64,000 nt of DNA from Rhizobium favelukesii. Lineage in GTDB: Bacteria > Pseudomonadota > Alphaproteobacteria > Rhizobiales > Rhizobiaceae. Position 1 is the first letter of the stretch; every line of letters begins with the position of its first letter. The position numbers and the translations under genes are program-made. The DNA is taken from contig NZ_HG916855.1 in the NCBI RefSeq assembly GCF_000577275.2, positions 806,001-870,000 on the forward strand. Direction: 5' to 3'. The notes below the pieces were generated by a model. It saw only the letters and a list, made by a program, of their open reading frames with translations, had not been told where the DNA came from and did not search any database. Shown here in pieces: positions 56,062 through 63,871 of this stretch.

Positions 56062-56472
56062 ATGTCCGCTGACAACAAGGAAGTGGTTCGCCGCTTTAAA
56101 ATCGAGGTCATTCAAAACGGGAATGAGGACGAATTCCACGCGTTGATGGCTTCGGACTTCGTGAACCATGCCGCTCCGTCGGGAATGCCGAACGGCCCGC
56201 AAAGCATGTGGAACACTTTCCAGAACATCCTTCGCCCCGCCCTGTCCGACATGAAGGTGACGATCCATGATCAGATCGCCGAGGGAGACAGGGTGACGAC
56301 CCGCAAAACAATCAGCGGCATTCATTCGGGCACATTGATGGGAATTCGAGCGACGGGGAAGGATGTCGCCATCAGCGTCATCGACATCGTGCGGGTTCAG
56401 GAGGGCAAGTATGCAGAGCACTGGGGCTTGAACAGCTTGTCGAATGTCCTTGCTGCATTGGCGAAGGTGTAG
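56062..56472 (+). CDS. SnoaL-like (NTF2-fold) protein
   Basis: The 136-residue protein begins at the ATG at 56062 behind AAAGGA. It shows the SnoaL/ester-cyclase pattern: NKEVVRRFKIEVIQNGNEDEFHALMASDFVNHAAPSG, DMKVTIHDQIAEGDRVTTRKTISGIHSG and KYAEHWGLNSLSNVLAAL. Such proteins are cone-shaped dimers acting on polyketides or other small molecules, or binding them. The upstream palindrome and convergent MarR gene suggest ligand-responsive expression. Confidence 0.85.
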   Translation: MSADNKEVVRRFKIEVIQNGNEDEFHALMASDFVNHAAPSGMPNGPQSMWNTFQNILRPALSDMKVTIHDQIAEGDRVTTRKTISGIHSGTLMGIRATGKDVAISVIDIVRVQEGKYAEHWGLNSLSNVLAALAKV

Positions 56473-56480
56473 TGTCGGCG

Positions 56481-56957
56481 CTATGCCAGTCGCTCGATGA
56501 CGGCGATTGCGGCCCGGAGAATTTGCCGATCCCGATCGGATAGCCTTTCTTCAATCAAGTCCGCAATCTTTGAGGCCCTTGCTTCCCTCCATCGGGACAG
56601 TGACTCCTGGCCCTTCTCGGTAAGGGACAGGAGCTGGCTGCGCCCGTCCGCAGGATTTGGCAATCTACCGACGAGCCCGTCCATTTCCAGTTGGCCGACG
56701 ACCAGACGCATGCTCTGGTGTCTGACATTGCGGAGGCCTGCCAGTTCGGCGACACTCAAGGGACCATTCCTGTCCAGAAGGGAGAGCGTCTCCGACTGTG
56801 ATGTCGTGGGCGTATCTGCTTGGGATCGGATGCCACGGACAAATTTCCCGAGCGTGCGACGGAGGTTTTCGGCAAGAGCCAACGCATCTTCTTGTCCAGA
56901 ACTGGCTTGATCACCTGCCATCTGTCGTTCGTGCCCATGTTGGAGAGTGCGATTCAC
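56481..56957 (-). CDS. MarR-family transcriptional regulator
   Basis: The 158-residue protein contains the MarR winged helix: SETLSLLDRNGPLSVAELAGLRNVRHQSMRLVVGQLEMDGLVGRLPNPADGRSQLLSLTEKG. The GTG at 56957 gives the longest version; an ATG at 56921 (MAGDQ) is also possible. It is convergent with the SnoaL-like gene (8-base gap). A 29-bp palindrome upstream of that gene is a plausible binding site. MarR proteins respond to phenolics or oxidants. Confidence 0.88.
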   Translation of the reverse strand: MNRTLQHGHERQMAGDQASSGQEDALALAENLRRTLGKFVRGIRSQADTPTTSQSETLSLLDRNGPLSVAELAGLRNVRHQSMRLVVGQLEMDGLVGRLPNPADGRSQLLSLTEKGQESLSRWREARASKIADLIEERLSDRDRQILRAAIAVIERLA

Positions 56958-57503
56958 CTAACCTATACACCGACGCTGACATTCAGCGAAATGCCCGAGC
57001 CGAAATGACTGCAATTGGCGCGAAGCGGAAGAACGAATAACCGCAGTCACGATAATCGGGTCCCAGCCACTTTTCGCGCGGCTACGAACTTTGTTTTAGA
57101 TTGGAGGGAATCGCTGGCAAGCTTGCTTCAACAAGCCGGTAAGTCGCTGTAAAGTTTAGGATTTTTGGTAGGCAGTTTCTTCTTCAAAGGAGGGGGCCGC
57201 ACGCATAAAATCCGACTACCTAGGGACTCTTGATTCTCACATGATTTCGATGGCTTATGGAAATCGCCTTGAAATTCCCTTTGTTTTTCCATCGCGAGCG
57301 ACCGTGGATGCCACCTTTGTGCCCTGGCTTTGGGCCTCAGTCAACATGTGCGTAGGGCGGCAATAATTTCCGCTTTTGGCTCCATGCACGAACCCGCTTC
57401 GCGGGAGGGCGTGCGCGGTGAGGTTGGTGTGATTATCTGAAGTTCTGGGCAGGCTGTTGGTGTTGCCTGACCATTGAGTTCCCTTCAACGAGAGGAACGT
57501 TCA
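56958..57503. other. Gap with repeats before the IS91-type element
   Basis: At 57003-57052 there is a dispersed palindromic repeat (ATGACTGCAATTGGCGCGAAGC). The 55-bp block is at 57290-57344. The left end of the IS91-type element must lie within about 57386-57503 but no end sequence can be proved. No gene is seen. Confidence 0.45.
57290..57344. repeat. 55-bp exact repeat, copy 2
   Basis: The block is identical to 52191-52245 and sits shortly upstream of the IS91-type element, with similar sequence on both sides. Confidence 0.75.
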
Positions 57504-58409
57504 ATGGCCAGCTTCTCCAATGATGCCCCGACCACCCCGCTTCGCCAGCGCATGCAGGAAGACATGGTGATGCGAGGGTTGGGATCCCACACTCAGCAGG
57601 ACTACATCCGTCATGTCCGGCGCTTCGCCACGTTTCTTGGGCGTACCCCTGACACCGCAATGGTCGAGGACATACGACATTTCCAGTTGTATCAGCATGA
57701 GAACGGTGTGGGTCCGGCCACGATCAACGGCACGGTTTCGGCGCTACGCTTTCTGTTTGCGGTGACGCTAAAGCGGCGGGATCTGGCGCGAGCGCTGGTG
57801 ATAACCCGCAATCCACGCAAGCTACCCGATGTGCTGAGCATGGAGGAAGCTGCGCGGTTGCTCGAGGCGGCGCCAGGCATCAAATACAAAGCGGCGCTTG
57901 GCGTGGCCTATGGCGCGGGCTTGCGCGTCTCCGAGGTCGCGCATCTCAAGGTCGATGACATCGACTCGACGCGCATGCTGATCCGCGTTGAACAAGGCAA
58001 GGGACGCAAGGATCGCAATGCCCTGCTTTCTCCGCAACTCCTTGAACTGCTGCGACTGTGGTGGCGCGAAGGAAAGCGGCGCGGCGTGATGCTGCCTCAT
58101 GGCTGGCTGTTTCCGGGGCGCAGTCGCACCGACCCGATCTCGTCGCGGCAACTGCATCGCGCGGTTCAGGAAGCTGCGGAGGTCGCCGGCATCCACAAGC
58201 GCGTCAGCCCGCATACCCTACGGCACAGCTTTGCCACCCACCTTCTGGAGGATGGCACCGATATCCGCGTCATCCAGGTTCTGCTCGGACATAGCAAGCT
58301 GGAGACGACCGCGCTCTATGCGAAGGTCTCCACCCGGACTATTCACGCGGTCGCAGGGCCCCTCGACCGGCTGATGGCGCTGATGGAAGGCAAAACGCCC
58401 GACGGCTGA
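57504..58409 (+). CDS. Tyrosine recombinase of an IS91-type element
   Basis: The 301-residue protein starts at 57504 behind GAGAGGA. The N-terminal core-binding domain (SHTQQDYIRHVRRFATFLG) is followed by the catalytic domain, with Arg141 (GLRVSE), His237 and Arg240 (PHTLRHSFATH), His263 (LGHSK) and the Tyr272 nucleophile (TTALYAKV). All expected catalytic residues are present. It ends three bases before the HUH transposase start and belongs to the same element. Confidence 0.93.
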   Translation: MASFSNDAPTTPLRQRMQEDMVMRGLGSHTQQDYIRHVRRFATFLGRTPDTAMVEDIRHFQLYQHENGVGPATINGTVSALRFLFAVTLKRRDLARALVITRNPRKLPDVLSMEEAARLLEAAPGIKYKAALGVAYGAGLRVSEVAHLKVDDIDSTRMLIRVEQGKGRKDRNALLSPQLLELLRLWWREGKRRGVMLPHGWLFPGRSRTDPISSRQLHRAVQEAAEVAGIHKRVSPHTLRHSFATHLLEDGTDIRVIQVLLGHSKLETTALYAKVSTRTIHAVAGPLDRLMALMEGKTPDG

Positions 58410-58412
58410 GCC

Positions 58413-59606
58413 ATGCGCACCTCGATTGAGGTCGCCGATATCTTCCGTGTTGCCGGGCCGACCTATCGGAAAGCCCATGGGGGACACCTCAGCTTGGCCC
58501 AGTTCAAAGTGATGTCGGCGGTCGAGCACTGCCGCACCGCTGCATTGGGCGGCCATGTCGAGGCCTGCGAGGATTGCGGAGAGTGGCGCATTGCCTACAA
58601 TTCCTGCCGGAACCGGCATTGCCCGAAGTGCCAGGGCGCCGCCGCACGCACATGGCTCGCCGAGCGCGAGGCTGATCTCTTGCCGGTCGGATACTTCCAT
58701 GTCGTCTTCACGCTGCCTGCCGAGATCGCCGCGATCGCCTTCTACAACAAGGCGCTCGTCTACGACCTTCTGTTCAAGGCCGCATCGGAAACGATGCTGA
58801 CAATCGCCGCCGATCCGAAGCATCTCGGCGCGCGCATCGGCATGACCGCCGTGCTGCACACATGGGGATCGGCCATGACCCATCATCCCCATGTTCACAT
58901 GATCGTGCCAAGCGGCGGCATCTCCCTTGATGGGTCACGCTGGATATCGTCACGTCCTGCATTCCTCTTGCCGGTGCGTGTGCTAGGCAAGCTCTTCCGG
59001 CGCTTGTTCCTCACGAGACTGCTCCAACTCCACGATGCCGGGCGGCTCGCCTTCTTCGGTTCGGCTGCGCATCTCACTGACCGCCGGGCATTCGTACGGT
59101 ACCTGTCGCCGGTGCGAAAGAAGCGTTGGGTCGTTTATGCCAAGCCGCCCTTCGCGGGACCTGAGGCGGTTCTTGCCTATCTGTCACGATATACGCACCG
59201 GGTGGCCATCTCGAACAGTCGTCTGATCTCGTTCGACGAGACCGGTGTCACCTTCCGCTACAAGGACTACCGCCGCGACGGCCGCGACCGGCAGCAAATC
59301 ATGACGCTCGCGACCGTCGAGTTCATTCGCCGCTTCCTGCTCCATGTCCTGCCGCGCGGGTTCCACCGCATCCGGCATTACGGTCTGCTCGCCGGCAGCT
59401 CCCGAAAGATCAGCATCGCTCGCGCCCGCGAACTCCTGAACGCTGTCCCGCCGCCCGCTGACGACGCAACCGATGAGCCGAACGATATCCGCCCGCCATG
59501 CCCATGCTGCGGCGGACGTATGATCGTCGTCAAGGTGTTCGAACGCTGGCGGCAACCGCGCGGACCGCCAGATAAGGCAACAACGAACCGGGAGAGTGCG
59601 TCATGA
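58413..59606 (+). CDS. IS91-family HUH transposase
   Basis: The 397-residue protein has an N-terminal zinc-binding segment (CEDCGEWRIAYNSCRNRHCPKC, residues 52-73), the HUH metal motif His160-x-His162 in HHPHVHMIVPSGG, and the two catalytic tyrosines Tyr256 and Tyr260 in AYLSRYTHR (the YxxxY of IS91). The C-terminus carries another CxxC pair (CPCCGG). IS91 moves by rolling-circle transposition from one end, which can carry adjacent DNA with it. Confidence 0.94.
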   Translation: MRTSIEVADIFRVAGPTYRKAHGGHLSLAQFKVMSAVEHCRTAALGGHVEACEDCGEWRIAYNSCRNRHCPKCQGAAARTWLAEREADLLPVGYFHVVFTLPAEIAAIAFYNKALVYDLLFKAASETMLTIAADPKHLGARIGMTAVLHTWGSAMTHHPHVHMIVPSGGISLDGSRWISSRPAFLLPVRVLGKLFRRLFLTRLLQLHDAGRLAFFGSAAHLTDRRAFVRYLSPVRKKRWVVYAKPPFAGPEAVLAYLSRYTHRVAISNSRLISFDETGVTFRYKDYRRDGRDRQQIMTLATVEFIRRFLLHVLPRGFHRIRHYGLLAGSSRKISIARARELLNAVPPPADDATDEPNDIRPPCPCCGGRMIVVKVFERWRQPRGPPDKATTNRESAS

Positions 59607-59642
59607 CCCGGCATGGCAGATCCATTCATATGGTCCACTCAA

Positions 59643-59906
59643 AACAGAGCCGGCCAACGGGAGGGCCTGCGCCAGTCCGAATGGCGCTGGCTTCCAACCG
59701 GCCAAACGCTCTCCCAATCACCACGAAACTCTCGGCCGTCACACCCGAAAACACCAATCTTCACCCGCTGGGACCGACAAGCGACGCTGCGAGCAGCGGC
59801 CCGCCGGAAGATCCGATACACAAAACCCCATAGCTCACGGAATGCCGACCGCGGGTTCCTGCATGAGAGGCTTTCGTACGCCTGACGGCACCCGAAACCC
59901 TTCACC
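59643..59906. repeat. 264-bp exact repeat, copy 2
   Basis: The block is identical to 25813-26076, in direct orientation, 33.8 kb away. Here it follows the IS91-type transposase gene by 36 bases, where the replication-origin end of such elements is expected. Confidence 0.9.
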
Positions 59907-60284
59907 GAAGCGGTCGCGTCTGTCTGGCAGCCGACCGTCTGCATTGGGGAACGCGGTCAGGTCTCGATTTAAGGGAACATGCACTCACGAAATCTGCAGT
60001 TGTAGAGAGATCGCGTTGTCCAGACGGGCGGACGGCCCCGGATCCGCCCCGCCGCCCATTCTGGTAGAATTTGGGGCGAGCGTTCGCGATCAACAAACTG
60101 CGTTTTTCGGGCGGGGCGATGCGACACCGTGAATGGGCCATTATTGAAAGAAAGCTTCCTGCGACTGCATAATTCCTCGAATCAAAATCGATTCTAAGGT
60201 AAAATTACGCCGCTCATTTAAAGGGCTGCAGCGTCCTTGCGCGCCGTATTCGACGCGGGGCGCTGTAGAGGAAAGGTGAAGCCA
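59907..60284. other. Upstream region of the BA14K-like gene
   Basis: About 380 bases with no gene. An imperfect palindrome at about 60174-60198 (CCTCGAATC...GATTCTAAGG) precedes the GAGGAAAGG ribosome site of the next gene and could be a regulatory site. The start of the stretch is AT-poor and probably belongs to the right flank of the IS91-type element. Confidence 0.4.
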
Positions 60285-60770
60285 ATGAAAAGGTTAGCAA
60301 TCGTTACCCTGTCGCTGTTGACGGCGCTGACGAGCGTCCCGCCGGCCATTGCGTTTCCCACCGTTGCCGTGCCGAAGATCGAAGTATCAGAGGCGCAGCC
60401 CGTCCAGTACAGGCATTACCGCGGCGGCTACAATCGCGGATACGGGGGCGGCTATCGCGGGTATGGACACCACAATGGTGGCGACGGTTGGGCTTGGGCA
60501 CTCGGCGGTCTCGCGACGGGCGCAATTATCGGCGGATTGCTGGCGCAGCCGAGCTATTATGGCCCCAGCTACTACGATCAGGGCTACTACGGGCCGACCT
60601 ATTACCGTCAGCATTACTACGCGCCCCCGCGCTATTACCGCCAGGTCTATTCTGGCGGCAACGCACATACGCGCTGGTGCTATGCGCGCTACCGGTCCTA
60701 CAGAGCTTACGACAACACGTTCCAGCCCTTCTACGGTTCGCGACGCGCGTGCGCCTCACCCTACTATTGA
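60285..60770 (+). CDS. BA14K-family exported protein
   Basis: The 161-residue protein starts behind GAGGAAAGG and has a signal peptide (MKRLAIVTLSLLTALTSVPPAIA). Next come a Gly/Tyr/Arg-rich stretch (HYRGGYNRGYGGGYRGYGHH), a membrane-type Gly/Ala segment (WALGGLATGAIIGGLL) and a Tyr-rich repeat (SYYGPSYYDQGYYGPTYY). The C-terminal box HTRWCYARYRSYRAYDNTFQPFYGSRRACASPYY matches the BA14K family known from Brucella and rhizobia. The precise role is unproven; lectin-like activity is reported for a Brucella member. Confidence 0.88.
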   Translation: MKRLAIVTLSLLTALTSVPPAIAFPTVAVPKIEVSEAQPVQYRHYRGGYNRGYGGGYRGYGHHNGGDGWAWALGGLATGAIIGGLLAQPSYYGPSYYDQGYYGPTYYRQHYYAPPRYYRQVYSGGNAHTRWCYARYRSYRAYDNTFQPFYGSRRACASPYY

Positions 60771-60898
60771 TTGCGGGCGTACTTGGCTCGGCATTAATTG
60801 AGATCAGTTCCAAGTCTCTATCGGCCCGAAGCGGTCGCTCGACGAGAGCTTGGGGCCTTTCCTATGCTGCTCACTCGGCCTTCTAGGGACAGTTCTTA

Positions 60899-62414
60899 GC
60901 TCGACTTTGTACAAAATCGGTGGTGATTTCGGGGGCATCTGAGCAGCCCTGGGTGAATCAATTCGCCGCAGGGTCCCGGCCTTGCGCCATTCGTTTGATC
61001 GGATTCGAACGAATGGATGAGCGAACAACATGATTGTAGCCGTGAGCCGGGAGACGCGGTCCCCCACATCCTTCGCAAATGGCTGTCGCCGTTTCGTTTC
61101 TGGTTTACCGCGCCAAGCTGGGAGCATCTGCTGGTCCTGGTGATGGGTGCGCTCCTTTCGCCTGGCAAGCGAACGGTGACGGCCTGCCTGCGCATCACCG
61201 GACGCGCGGAGGTAAGTAATTTTGCCGCCTATCATCAACTCCTCAACCGAGCCCGCTGGAACCCTCGCACGTTGGCGGCCCGTCTGCTGTCCATCATTGT
61301 TGCCCGGCTCGTGCCCGAGGGCCCTGTCGTGATTGGCATGGATGATACAATCGAACGGCGTTGGGGCCAACGCATCGCCGCGCGTGGAATTTATCGTGAC
61401 CCGGTGCGCTCCAGCCATGGCCACTTTGTCAAAGCCAGCGGCTTGAGATGGTTGAGCTTCATGGTTCTTTCACCTGTCCCATGGGCAAAATGTATTAAAG
61501 CCCTGCCGGTGCTGACGATCCTGTGTCCCTCTGAGCGCCATGATCAGAAGAAGGGCCGAAAGCACAAGCTGCTGACTGATTGGGCAAGGCAAGGCGTCTT
61601 GCAGCTTTGCCGCTGGCTGCCGGGCCGCGAAATCATCTTTGTCGGCGATAGCAGCTTTGCCGTTCATACACTGGCTGCGGCTCTTCCCGACACGGCCACT
61701 CTCATCACGCGGTTGCGTCTGGATGCCAGTCTCTTTGCTCCACCAGATCAACGGCACGAACATACGCTCGGGCGACCGGCGCAAAAAGGCAGGCCATTGC
61801 CGAAACTGAAAACGCTCCTCAAAGACGCAAAGACCGAGTGGCAGCGCATCGTCGCATCGTCCTGGTACGGCAAGCAAACCGACAAAACCCTTGATGTCAC
61901 ATCAGGAACCGGCCTCTGGTATCGGCGTGGAACGCCCCCAAGACCAATTCGCTGGGTTCTCGTTCGCGATCCATCAGGCCGTCGTGAACCCCAGGCGTTC
62001 ATGAGCACCAACGTCAACCTTGAGCCCGCTCAGATCATTGCCTATTTCGTTCGGCGCTGGCAGATCGAGGTCACCTTCGCCGAAACGCGAGCGCATCTTG
62101 GCGTGGAAACCCAACGGCAGTGGAACGACAAAGCCATCATGCGCACGACCCCGTCGCTGCTGGCGCTCTACAGCCTCGTCACACTCTGGGCATGCGATCT
62201 GCTCGGTCATGGCGTCCTTCCCTATGCCGCCGCCTGGTACAAGAAAACAGAGTTCACCTTCTCCGATGCCATCGGTGCGGTTCGCATGATCCTGTGGGAT
62301 CAGGATATTTATCGACAGCACCCGCCAGACCCGGACATTCCTGAAACTCAACCAAGCCGCCTCAAGCGGATGACACAAGCACTTTGCTTCGCTGCATAAT
62401 GTACAAAGTCGAGC
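60899..62414 (+). mobile_element. IS701/IS4-like element (1,516 bp)
   Basis: Ends GCTCGACTTTGTACA (left) and its inverse TGTACAAAGTCGAGC (right) are 15-bp inverted repeats. TTA at 60896-60898 and 62415-62417 could be a 3-bp target duplication, or part of a YTAR-type site. The single gene is a DDE transposase. The element has split off the front of the TetR-like gene on its right. Confidence 0.85.
61017..62399 (+). CDS. DDE transposase (IS701/IS4-like)
   Basis: The 460-residue protein has an acidic catalytic set in the usual IS4-superfamily order: Asp in VIGMDDTIERRWG, Asp in IIFVGDSSFAVH, and Glu in WQIEVTFAETRAHLGVETQRQWN. Family assignment to IS701 rather than IS4 is from general layout and not certain. 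It is complete and followed closely by the right inverted repeat. Confidence 0.85.
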   Translation: MSEQHDCSREPGDAVPHILRKWLSPFRFWFTAPSWEHLLVLVMGALLSPGKRTVTACLRITGRAEVSNFAAYHQLLNRARWNPRTLAARLLSIIVARLVPEGPVVIGMDDTIERRWGQRIAARGIYRDPVRSSHGHFVKASGLRWLSFMVLSPVPWAKCIKALPVLTILCPSERHDQKKGRKHKLLTDWARQGVLQLCRWLPGREIIFVGDSSFAVHTLAAALPDTATLITRLRLDASLFAPPDQRHEHTLGRPAQKGRPLPKLKTLLKDAKTEWQRIVASSWYGKQTDKTLDVTSGTGLWYRRGTPPRPIRWVLVRDPSGRREPQAFMSTNVNLEPAQIIAYFVRRWQIEVTFAETRAHLGVETQRQWNDKAIMRTTPSLLALYSLVTLWACDLLGHGVLPYAAAWYKKTEFTFSDAIGAVRMILWDQDIYRQHPPDPDIPETQPSRLKRMTQALCFAA

Positions 62415-62809
62415 TTAGAGAGCAAAGGCGGCAGACGACCAAAATGCTGGCGGAGATACTCAGCGACCGATCGAGGCCTCCATTCGAAAGACTTCGATCG
62501 TTGGTCCATGCGTTCCTCCGCTCGGAATGCGAGGAGGCATCCGTTCGGATCGCGCTCAGCGATGCCGCGCCGCTCTACCGCGACGCCCCCGAGGCCGAGG
62601 CATCAAAGAGCGCGACCGAGCCGGTCATGGAGGAATTCATGCTTGACGTCCTGCCGGCAGCGTCGAAGCCAGTTCGCGATGTCGCATGTGATTTGATCAT
62701 GACCACGCTGGGTACGGTCGGCCAGGATTTCTCGGCAACGCCGAGGACAGAGGACGATCACCGCTTTCTTGTTTTGCGCATACCTGCAAAGCCTGGTGAA
62801 CCGGACTGA
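62415..62809 (+). pseudogene. TetR-like regulator, N-terminal HTH lost
   Basis: Directly after the IS the frame reads EQRRQTTKMLAEILSDRSRPPFERLRSLVHAFLRSECEEASVRIALSDAAPLYRD and VMEEFMLDVLPAASKPVRDVACDLIMTTLGTVGQDFS, the ligand-binding helical domain of a TetR-type repressor. No helix-turn-helix precedes it, and no such part is found left of the IS. The gene is inactivated unless the IS supplies a start. Confidence 0.7.
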
Positions 62810-63183
62810 TCCGGCCGCGACGGCGAAATAGAAAGCAAGCCGCTCTTCACGTCTGCCTTGCCGTGACGTCGCCATGTAGTCTTGACCGCAATTGGCGCAA
62901 ACGCTCAAGGTCTGATATGTCCGGAAGCGGCCCCCTTGCGGTCATGACTCACAGCGATCCTCTCGATGGTTTGACATCAGTTGTAGTTCGTATCCCTTTA
63001 ATCCAGCCCCGGAAGCGGCGGCAGCCAAAGGCACGCCCGACGGCGAGCGCGTCTTGCGCCAGCACGGCGACGAACCTGGCTGTTCAATGCGAATACCGCT
63101 TCGATCGCTGGCGCGTCTCGCCTACGGTCAAACCGCCTTTTTGACAAAGGCTAGAGGAGACAAGCCGGCTTACTCTGACGGGA
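62810..63183. other. Gap with a dispersed repeat
   Basis: No gene is seen. At 62879-62950 there is a member of the dispersed palindromic repeat (TTGACCGCAATTGGCGCAAAC...GCGGCCCCCTTGCGGTCATG). Confidence 0.45.
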
Positions 63184-63528
63184 TCAGGCAACGCCGAGCT
63201 TCCCGCGCTCCCCTTCACGAGGTGTCGAGAGTTTCTCGGGTGTCAGAAACTCGGCCAGATCCGCCGCCTCGTAGAACGGGCGGATCTCCATCTCACTCTT
63301 ACCCGACATGAATTTGGGGGCGCGCTTCGCCCAAGCCATGGCCTCGTCCATGTCCCTGACCTCCCAGATCGAGAAACCGGCGACCAGCTCGCGGGTCTCG
63401 GCGAACGGCCCATCGATGACCGTGTGGCCCGGACCATCGAGAATGATGCGTTTGGCTTGAGCGCTATTCTGGAGGCCGGCGGCAGCAATGAAGACGCCGG
63501 CCTTGACCAGCTCCTCGGTGAACCGATC
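63184..63528 (-). pseudogene. YCII-family protein, N-terminus lost
   Basis: Read on the reverse strand the frame has FTEELVKAGVFIAAAGLQNSAQAKRIILDGPGHTVIDGPFAETRELVAGFSIWEVRDMDEAMAWAKRAP and then stops at 63184. This is the C-terminal part of a YCII/DGPF-type protein (GPFAETRELVAGF is the family signature). The first 30 or so residues are replaced by integrase-fragment sequence at about 63529, so it is a chimera and unlikely to be functional. Confidence 0.75.
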
Positions 63529-63750
63529 CCCTCCGGACCATAGGTCGTCGACCCTCAGCTGACGAGGTCGCAGGCGCGAAGCTTGCTATCTATCGCAAGA
63601 TTAAAGAGAGCAAGCTCCAGCGTTGCGCCGGTCATTTCAAGACGGACGCAGATCGACCAAACGTTCTTTGGCTGAAGTGGCCGCTTCTGACCGACAATAA
63701 TGCCCTTGTTCCACGGATGCCGGAGACGCGATACGACGGTTCTATGACAA
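63529..63750 (-). pseudogene. Tyrosine recombinase fragment, more decayed copy
   Basis: It shares IIVGQKRPLQPKNVWSICVRLEM and ELALFNLAIDSKLRACDLV with the fragment at 55644. It has lost its ATG (ATA here), has a frameshift upstream of GIIVGQK and another after CDLV (VDDLWSGG continues in a second frame), and then joins the YCII sequence. Confidence 0.7.
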
Positions 63751-63871
63751 AGTCTCCGCCACTCCTCCCGCCGCAACGCCCTGCTGGGCGGGCAGACAAT
63801 ATCACAATCGGCGCTTGTCGGCCCCAAAGCAAGCTGACGCGTCGGCGCAATCCACCAGGCGGGTCGCGCGA

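Larger units (their letters stand above)
57504..59906 (+). mobile_element. IS91-type element with tyrosine recombinase
   Basis: An integrase-like tyrosine recombinase gene and an HUH transposase gene are adjacent, a known arrangement in a subgroup of IS91-family elements. The exact ends are not visible because IS91 elements lack inverted repeats and target duplications. I place the right end at or near the end of the 264-bp repeat (59906), as its only other copy, at 25813, is separated from any transposase. The left end is uncertain and probably lies slightly upstream of 57504. Confidence 0.7.
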
